From the NCBI GenBank assembly GCA_015484715.1, contig WFUY01000224.1, forward strand, positions 1-12,094: a DNA stretch of 12,094 nt. Direction: 5' to 3'. The position numbers and the translations under genes are program-made. Origin of the DNA: Thermoflexales bacterium (GTDB taxonomy: Bacteria; Chloroflexota; Anaerolineae; S140-20). The notes under the pieces are model-generated. The model did not search any database. It saw only the letters and a program-made list of their open reading frames with translations, and was not told where the DNA came from. Shown here one piece after another: positions 7,637 through 12,094 of the stretch (positions are counted from its first letter, which is position 1; the number at the start of each line of letters is the position of its first letter).

Positions 7637-10096
7637 TCACGATGACGAGCGGCTGGCTAACCGCACCGCCTCCAGCGACTTTTCTTCCCGGATCCACCGG
7701 CGCACCATCGGGACCTGAAAGCGACACACCTTCTGCTCCCGCCGATCCAACACTTCCCGTTGTCGAAGACGACTTACAATCTGATGAACCTCTTCCCGCT
7801 GCAAGTCATTCCCTTTACACAAATCGTCAATCCGTACCCACTCCCCCGGCCTGTGTGCCAACTCGGCCAAGACAAGACGTTCCCGCGCATCGGCGCTGTT
7901 CCACAGGTCCGCAAAGTAGGGATGGGCGGAGCGTACCGCCCGCTGAATTGCCTCTCGAGCATCGGCCACCGTTACCTGCCCAAAGGGGCCTGCCATCCGC
8001 CGCCTTGGGCTGTTCAAATACTGGACCAACTCAAAGCAGACGGCCTGGACCAGAAAGGGCTGCGCCCGAGTTGCTGTTAAGATGGCCTCGACCGCCTGCC
8101 TATCATAGCGGATCGGATAGCGCTCTGCAGGCAACTGGATCAGATCTCGCGCCGCTTCCCTCTCCAGATAGCTAACGTGGAGAGGTCGAACGCTGATAAA
8201 GTAGGAATGCCAGCTACGGGCCATCTCGTCCAGGGTACGCACACCAGCAAGCAGAAGGACCAACCAAGGTGCGTGATGTTGAATCAGATGTCGCAGCACA
8301 TCTAGGACCGCCTCCTCTAGCTGTTTTTTCTCTATCGCCTCCTCGATTTTCTCAAACTCATCGAGGGCGAAGAGCAACAACCGACCCTCCAACCGCCGTC
8401 GGGCCTGCTCCAGCCAATCGTAAAAGGCGTGGGGTCCCCGGTAGTAAAAATCCTCCAATGCCACTGGCGGCAGGGCGATACGCCGCACTTCATCGGCCTG
8501 GCGCACTGCCTCGTCAGCTAGAGTATAAAGAAAGCGGTTCAGGCCATCCACCGGCGCTGTCTTCTGCAAGTCCACATAGACTGGAACATAGTCAGCTGGC
8601 AAGCGATTGGGCAATTGGAGAAGCAACGAGGTTTTGCCTGTGCGACGCTGGCCATGAAGTACCAGCGTTGGCTTTTGGACAGCGGTCAGGTCCTCCTGAA
8701 TCCTAGCAAAGAGGTCCTCCCGCCCCACGAAGACATCCTCTCGATCTCGGGTAATCGGGTTCCCCGCGATATAGATGTTTTCAATGAGAACCGGTCCCGC
8801 GTCCCGGCGTACCCCCTTTAGCGCCTCAGCGACCGCCTCTCTCCAGCAACGAACAATGGGCAGCAATGAAGCTGCGACCCGACGATCTACCTTGTCCAGC
8901 GCCGCCTGCAATTCATCTAGGCCAGCTTGGGCTTTACGCAGGTTGATCCGCCAACCTGGACTGCCCAACGTTCGAATGGCTGCCTCGGCACTCTGGCTGA
9001 CTTCGTTCAGCCGGGTCACTACACGTCGCAGGGCCAATGTAGGAAGGTCTACGGCTCGGGGAAACCAGCGCAGGAGCTCGGCTGCCTGGGCGATCTCAGG
9101 GATGCTCCGGCAATCGCGCAAGTCATGAGCGACGATGGCCGCCAGAGCAGCCTCGGCCGCCCAGCCTTGACGAAAAGTGCGAGCGATCCTAACGATGGTC
9201 TCCCGAGCAGTGGCTCGATCCTCTGCCAGTGCCAGACAGAGAAGCTGCTGGTCCAGCGTCCACAGAGGGAACCAGATCAACTCATCCCAACGCACCGGTG
9301 AAAGCTTGTAGAACCGCTGGACCCACTGTCCCGAACGGTCCGCCTTCACCGTCAAACGACTCAGCCCGGTGAGCATCATCTGCCAAGGCAATTCAACCAA
9401 GTAAAGAGGGAGCCGACGATACCCCAGGAGATAACCGTCCCCAAATCCCAAGAAGAAGAAGACGGCCAAAACAATAGCCAATGCTTCCTCATTAACCCCT
9501 TGATTCCCCGTCCGCAACAACAGGAGGCCCATCGTCAGCCCTCCTCCTACAGCGCTGATGCTGCCGAACCAAGAGGCAGCCGGACGCAGTGTGAAAGCAG
9601 CTATTGAGGCCAGACCTAGGATCACTCCCAGCACCAGCCCAACTGCGAGGCCGGTTCCGATGATTCCTGCGACCTGGCCTGTTCGGATGAGGGCGAGAAG
9701 GGGACGAAGACCGATAATGGTAACCAACGTGCCGGCCAGACTGACCGCCGGTCCCATCGTCAGGCCGAAGGCAAGCCCCACCCCTAGCAGACCAATAATG
9801 CCGACGAAGCCGCTAGCCAGAATGACCAAGAGCACGTTAGCCCACCAAAGGGAATCACCCAGCCGCCAAGCCACCGCCCCTCCCACAAGAGGCCAGACAA
9901 TTGCACTAAGAACCACAGCCACCAGTGCCTGGAAGACAACACGACGCTCACCAGGATTCAAACCTGTGCGGACTTGCCAGACAGGCACGTTGGTCGCTAG
10001 GTACGACCCGGCCCCTCGGAGCTCATCGTTGAGAGCAAAGGGCCTGAAGAAGGCTCGGATGGAGAGCCTAAGCGCTTCCAGAACGAATCGGACCAC
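7637..10096 (-). CDS. Membrane-anchored STAND/AAA-like ATPase (N-terminal membrane domain)
   Basis: Predicted cytoplasmic ATPase tethered by about six N-terminal membrane helices (about residues 53-228 of 819). A helical region (about 275-435) follows. The P-loop domain then begins 'NPITRDREDVFVGRED' and has Walker A GQRRTGKTS (482-490; Lys 488) and Walker B LLLFALDEFE (Asp 579, Glu 580). The end (about 732-805) looks like a winged helix. This suits a STAND-type signalling switch, but the effector output is unknown. I chose the GTG at 10096 because GGGGGGAGG lies 6 bases before it and it begins two bases after the stop of the upstream gene, implying translational coupling. A GTG at 10135 would give 832 aa but lacks a ribosome site. 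The partner upstream is a second ATPase of the same type with the reverse domain order. The shared 'RxGK(S/T)SLL' motif suggests common ancestry. The P-loop call is strong; the specific family is not. Confidence 0.88.
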   Translation of the reverse strand: MVRFVLEALRLSIRAFFRPFALNDELRGAGSYLATNVPVWQVRTGLNPGERRVVFQALVAVVLSAIVWPLVGGAVAWRLGDSLWWANVLLVILASGFVGIIGLLGVGLAFGLTMGPAVSLAGTLVTIIGLRPLLALIRTGQVAGIIGTGLAVGLVLGVILGLASIAAFTLRPAASWFGSISAVGGGLTMGLLLLRTGNQGVNEEALAIVLAVFFFLGFGDGYLLGYRRLPLYLVELPWQMMLTGLSRLTVKADRSGQWVQRFYKLSPVRWDELIWFPLWTLDQQLLCLALAEDRATARETIVRIARTFRQGWAAEAALAAIVAHDLRDCRSIPEIAQAAELLRWFPRAVDLPTLALRRVVTRLNEVSQSAEAAIRTLGSPGWRINLRKAQAGLDELQAALDKVDRRVAASLLPIVRCWREAVAEALKGVRRDAGPVLIENIYIAGNPITRDREDVFVGREDLFARIQEDLTAVQKPTLVLHGQRRTGKTSLLLQLPNRLPADYVPVYVDLQKTAPVDGLNRFLYTLADEAVRQADEVRRIALPPVALEDFYYRGPHAFYDWLEQARRRLEGRLLLFALDEFEKIEEAIEKKQLEEAVLDVLRHLIQHHAPWLVLLLAGVRTLDEMARSWHSYFISVRPLHVSYLEREAARDLIQLPAERYPIRYDRQAVEAILTATRAQPFLVQAVCFELVQYLNSPRRRMAGPFGQVTVADAREAIQRAVRSAHPYFADLWNSADARERLVLAELAHRPGEWVRIDDLCKGNDLQREEVHQIVSRLRQREVLDRREQKVCRFQVPMVRRWIREEKSLEAVRLASRSSS

Positions 10097-10098
10097 CC

Positions 10099-11403
10099 TT
10101 AACCTCCCCCCAATCCTAACAATTGAGCCAACCACCGCAGGAAGTCACGACCCGTGAGATACCCTCCCCCAATCAGCGCAAAAACGAGGATCAAGGATGC
10201 AATGATCAGCATAGGCCGTAGACGCTGACCTGGCAGCACCAGGCTGACCGCTGTGGCGACAAGGACAGCGATAATTGCCACACCCGCGAAGAGTATGATC
10301 CGGTGTCCTGAGGAAATAGGGGGCAGCCCACCAGACCGCTCAGAAAGCCAAGGCCGCCGTAGAATCGTCCTCGACCGCCGGATCGAAGGCCGCACCTTGG
10401 ATCGTCTTGGCGTCGGATACCGTCGCACTTGGGCAGCAAAGGCGTTGCTAAAGACTCGCCACTTTCCGTCAACCCTCTCTACCAAGCCCAAGCAAGCCAA
10501 GCGTTGAAGAACCGGCTCACTCTGATTCGTGTAAACGGCCTCCCCTACGACCATCTTCAGCGCAGCCTTCGCCTCGTTGTCCAGATGCTCCCACAACTGC
10601 TGAAAGTGGGGTTTCGCATCCTGGTTGAAACGCTCCCGCACCAGATCCGCCCGTCTATTCGCAGGCTCTGGCTGAACCTCGTAAAGGTGATGACAGGCTA
10701 TCTGCAAATAAAACGGGTGCCGGCCTGCCAACTCCTCAACCAGTGCCTCCTCCTCTGGTGTGAGGATGACCCCCTCCCGCTCAAAGGGCACACGCCGCAG
10801 AGCCCGTGCTGCCTTCGGTTCTAACAATCCTAGCTCGATCTGAGAGAAGATGTTGAAGAAAGGAGAGGTCAACCCCTGCTTTTGAATCAAGTCAGCCAGG
10901 GGGATGCGGGAAGCCGTCACCAAGGCCAACTTCCCATGGCTTCCCAACGCCCGCAACCCCTCCAAGAAATCATCGCCGAACTCCTCAGGGTGCTGGACCA
11001 ACTCCTCAAACTCATCCAGACAGAGGACGGGGCACACCCCATTATCCCGCAGCCGCTCGACCAACCGGGTGAAGCCAGCCATATCCGTCACCCCTCCCAC
11101 ATCCAGAAGCCCCCCCATCCTCTCGTTCAGTGCCCCCGCGACGGCGGTGACGAAGCCCACCACAGTGCGGTAACGGGCATCTTGCAAGTCTATGTACAGA
11201 GGGAGGTAATTCTGTCCCAGCTCATCCCGCACGGTCTGGACCAGCCGATAGAGCAGCGATGACTTCCCAATCCGGCGCAGCCCCACAATGGATATGCTCT
11301 GCATCGTGCGCAGGCGGGTGTACAACGTGCGCAGCTCTTCTTCCCGTCCAAAGAACATCTTCGGATCCGTTACCATTGGACCATAGCTGTAAGGATTGGG
11401 CAT
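10099..11403 (-). CDS. STAND/AAA-like ATPase with C-terminal membrane hairpin
   Basis: A 434-residue P-loop ATPase. Its N-terminus 'PYSYGPMVTDPKMFFGREEEL' is typical of these FxGRE-type NTPases. Walker A is GLRRIGKSS (41-49; Lys 47) and Walker B is CPVLCLDEFEE (Asp 130, Glu 131). 'LVTASR' (161-166) lies where a sensor strand is expected. A winged-helix-like segment (about 267-327) is followed by a very basic linker (about 328-352) and two membrane helices (about 366-390 and 397-415) forming a hairpin, so both ends should be cytoplasmic. ATG has AAGGAG 8-9 bases upstream. It is the first gene of the cluster and lies left of a 469-base control region. Its stop falls just before the next gene's start, so the two ATPases are probably made together and may assemble in the membrane. 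Target and output cannot be told from sequence. Confidence 0.9.
   Translation of the reverse strand: MPNPYSYGPMVTDPKMFFGREEELRTLYTRLRTMQSISIVGLRRIGKSSLLYRLVQTVRDELGQNYLPLYIDLQDARYRTVVGFVTAVAGALNERMGGLLDVGGVTDMAGFTRLVERLRDNGVCPVLCLDEFEELVQHPEEFGDDFLEGLRALGSHGKLALVTASRIPLADLIQKQGLTSPFFNIFSQIELGLLEPKAARALRRVPFEREGVILTPEEEALVEELAGRHPFYLQIACHHLYEVQPEPANRRADLVRERFNQDAKPHFQQLWEHLDNEAKAALKMVVGEAVYTNQSEPVLQRLACLGLVERVDGKWRVFSNAFAAQVRRYPTPRRSKVRPSIRRSRTILRRPWLSERSGGLPPISSGHRIILFAGVAIIAVLVATAVSLVLPGQRLRPMLIIASLILVFALIGGGYLTGRDFLRWLAQLLGLGGG
10103..10111 (-). promoter_or_regulatory. Ribosome binding site for the second ATPase gene
   Basis: GGGGGGAGG on the minus strand is embedded in the last codons of the upstream gene. 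It ends 6 bases before the GTG at 10096-10094, and the upstream stop TAA (10099-10101) falls between them. This favours the 10096 start over the GTG at 10135 and predicts coupled translation. Confidence 0.6.
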
Positions 11404-11410
11404 TGGGCTG

Positions 11411-11417
11411 TCTCCTT
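11411..11417 (-). promoter_or_regulatory. Ribosome binding site of the first ATPase gene
   Basis: AAGGAGA on the minus strand precedes the ATG at 11403 with normal spacing and supports that start. Confidence 0.6.
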
Positions 11418-11543
11418 GCTGAAGATGACGCTCAGCCGGTCGAGAGGGGGTGGGCCGCCAGTGTCAAGGAGGCAAGACCCACTATCAGCACATCCCTGTC
11501 TAATAATCACGTCTAAACCCCACGATAAAACAGACCTCACAGC

Positions 11544-11575
11544 CCTGCGCCGGAACGCAGGCCCTATGCAGGCCC
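11544..11575 (-). repeat. GGGCCTGC direct repeats and adjoining hairpin
   Basis: On the minus strand GGGCCTGC occurs at 11575-11568 and 11564-11557, exactly 11 bases apart. CCTGCG (11561-11556 on the minus strand) can also pair with CGCAGG (11549-11544) around a six-base loop. The element lies about 150 bases before the first ATPase start, within the probable transcript leader. Confidence 0.35.
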
Positions 11576-11585
11576 ACACCATCCA

Positions 11586-11640
11586 CCAATAGCACACCTT
11601 CGTTAGGGTTCCGCCAGGAATTGGTTAGATTTTCGTTAGG
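11586..11640 (-). promoter_or_regulatory. Phased heptamer array with weak extended -10
   Basis: On the minus strand CTAACGA (from 11639), CTAACCA (from 11628) and CTAACGA (from 11606) are 11 and 22 bases apart; CTGGCGG sits at the missing 11-base position (from 11617). The last heptamer is followed after 8-9 bases by TGC-TATTGG (11594-11586), a weak extended -10. No good -35 is present. Heptamers at 11/22-base spacing ending about 8 bases before a -10 are the known layout of SARP (BTAD) activator sites; OmpR-type regulators bind similar arrays. The regulator is inferred, not seen. Confidence 0.45.
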
Positions 11641-11813
11641 AAACCGCTACTCTGATTCGCGAAGCCACTGCCGTCGGGGTACGATGCAGGGGGGCAACGG
11701 GTGACCGGCAGCCCGGCGAGGTTATTCTCAAGAGGAACACCCACCGCAACACGATCTCTGGGTTGCTTGAGGTCAAATGGTCAGGTACCAGACGAGGCTA
11801 AAGAAGGGGAGGT

Positions 11814-11825
11814 GGAAAGCTTTCC
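11814..11825. repeat. Perfect 12-bp palindrome near the predicted start site
   Basis: GGAAAGCTTTCC is a perfect palindrome flanked by GGAGG (11808-11812) and CCTCC (11825-11829). It lies 16 to 27 bases past the -10 of the promoter at 11841-11869, where a repressor operator or a 5'-end hairpin would act. Confidence 0.4.
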
Positions 11826-11840
11826 CTCCGCGCCGATTCT

Positions 11841-11869
11841 ATTGTAACCAAAAATAGTGCCCCAGTCAA
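11841..11869 (-). promoter_or_regulatory. Near-consensus sigma-70-type promoter
   Basis: On the minus strand TTGACT (11869-11864) and TACAAT (11846-11841) are separated by exactly 17 bases. Each matches consensus at 5 of 6 positions. It starts three bases after the stop codon of the glycoside-hydrolase-like gene and points toward the ATPase/kinase cluster, about 430 bases from the first start codon. It probably drives that cluster through a long leader, or an unseen small RNA. Confidence 0.6.
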
Positions 11870-11872
11870 GAA

Positions 11873-12094
11873 CTATTTGCCCTTCCTGATCGCCTCCCTC
11901 CCCCCCTCCTCCGCCAGCCGCAGGGCGATGTAGGCCGGCCGGTAGCTCCCGTCGGGCCGCAGGAGGCTGTAGGCCGATTCCGGCCGCGACGGCCCCCACA
12001 AGGGCGCAATGTTCAGGTTCCAGAGAAACATCGGCCCCACCCAGGGCCGCGCATCCCCCCACCGAAAGGCCCGCACGATGTAGGCCGCCTGCTC
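11873..12094 (-). CDS. C-terminal part of a probable TIM-barrel glycoside hydrolase
   Basis: Only the last 74 codons are in the window; the reading frame stays open to the right edge, so the start lies outside. Visible residues run 'EQAAYIVRAF...WVGPMFLWNLN...YSLLRPDGSYRPAYIALR' and end in a charged tail 'EEGGREAIRKGK'. The hydrophobic strand with 'LWNLN' followed by a 'PDGSxRPAY' turn and final helix resembles the last strand and helix of GH5/GH39-like (clan A) barrels often annotated in Chloroflexota as cellulase-like or glycosyl hydrolase proteins. The catalytic residues are not visible, so activity and substrate are unknown. The internal GTG at 12076 is not taken as the start because homologous-looking sequence continues upstream of it. 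No intrinsic terminator was found after its stop. Confidence 0.65.
   Translation of the reverse strand, partial: EQAAYIVRAFRWGDARPWVGPMFLWNLNIAPLWGPSRPESAYSLLRPDGSYRPAYIALRLAEEGGREAIRKGK

Larger units (their letters stand above)
11404..11872 (-). other. Non-coding control region of the gene cluster
   Basis: No credible gene is seen in these 469 bases. Short reading frames here have no ribosome site and no recognisable protein. The region contains a near-consensus promoter (11841-11869), a 12-bp palindrome (11814-11825), a phased heptamer array (11599-11640), GGGCCTGC repeats (11557-11575), a CCTGCG/CGCAGG hairpin (11544-11561) and the ribosome site of the first ATPase gene (11411-11417). It could be a long 5' leader, a two-promoter region, or contain a small RNA. 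Confidence 0.5.

Noticed and set aside
7504..8175. Plus-strand open frame of 223 codons over the ATPase C-terminus
   Set aside because: It has no ribosome site or family motif, and the opposite strand encodes a conserved winged-helix-like end.
9558..10157. Plus-strand open frame of 199 codons opposite the membrane domain of the second ATPase
   Set aside because: It is rich in Pro, Thr and Arg with no domain, and arises from the complement of hydrophobic codons.
11462..11467. TTGACA on the minus strand as a -35 element close to the first ATPase gene
   Set aside because: No -10-like hexamer occurs 16-18 bases downstream; the sequence there is GC-rich.
11498..11516. GTCTAA direct repeat in the leader
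   Set aside because: There are only two six-base copies 13 bases apart, out of helical phase and without further context; likely chance.
11781..12062. Minus-strand 93-codon frame overlapping the hydrolase end
   Set aside because: It is out of frame with the recognisable 'FLWNLN...RPAYIALR' sequence and has no family features.

Overview
The window is GC-rich bacterial DNA that most resembles Chloroflexota (Anaerolineae/Caldilineae-like). This is an inference from protein style. The cues are a secreted Kelch + DUF11 protein ending in a short 'YLPVLLR'-type tail, membrane-linked GxxRxGK(S/T) ATPases of the FxGRE type, a Ser/Thr kinase with a Thr/Pro 'TPTPT' stalk, and a glycoside-hydrolase-like C-terminus with the 'FLWNLN...RPAYIALR' signature. 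No 16S, tRNA or housekeeping marker is present to confirm the phylum. Every gene I can support lies on the minus strand, so the region reads from right to left.

Right edge (11873-12094): the last 74 codons of a probable TIM-barrel glycoside hydrolase. Next comes a 469-base non-coding region (11404-11872). It holds a near-consensus promoter (TTGACT-N17-TACAAT) immediately after the hydrolase stop, a 12-bp palindrome near its predicted start site, and an array of CTAAC(G/C)A heptamers spaced 11 and 22 bases apart that ends 8 bases before a weak extended -10. A pair of 11-base-spaced GGGCCTGC repeats follows. This looks like a regulated control region for the genes to its left.

Main cluster: (1) 10099-11403 encodes an N-terminal STAND/AAA-like ATPase with a C-terminal membrane hairpin. 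(2) 7637-10096 encodes a second ATPase of the same type with the opposite layout: about six membrane helices first, then a helical region, then the ATPase and a winged-helix-like end. Its probable GTG start lies two bases after the stop of gene 1. (3) After 173 bases, 4548-7463 encodes a Ser/Thr kinase with eight TPR-like repeats (about 49 residues each), one membrane helix, a Thr/Pro stalk and a cysteine-containing outer domain. (4) After 70 bases, 290-4477 encodes a roughly 1,395-residue exported protein with a Kelch propeller and eight DUF11 domains. A hairpin with a T-rich tail at 204-228 would terminate the unit.

Taken together, the genes suggest a membrane signalling module: two membrane-anchored P-loop ATPases, a transmembrane kinase that could sense outside and phosphorylate inside, and a large cell-surface adhesion/recognition protein. 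I know of no described system with exactly this composition. Whether the four genes work together is inferred from their shared orientation, spacing and single strong terminator. The left edge (1-289) holds the terminator, two inverted repeats and a possible promoter reading off the window; no gene is seen there.
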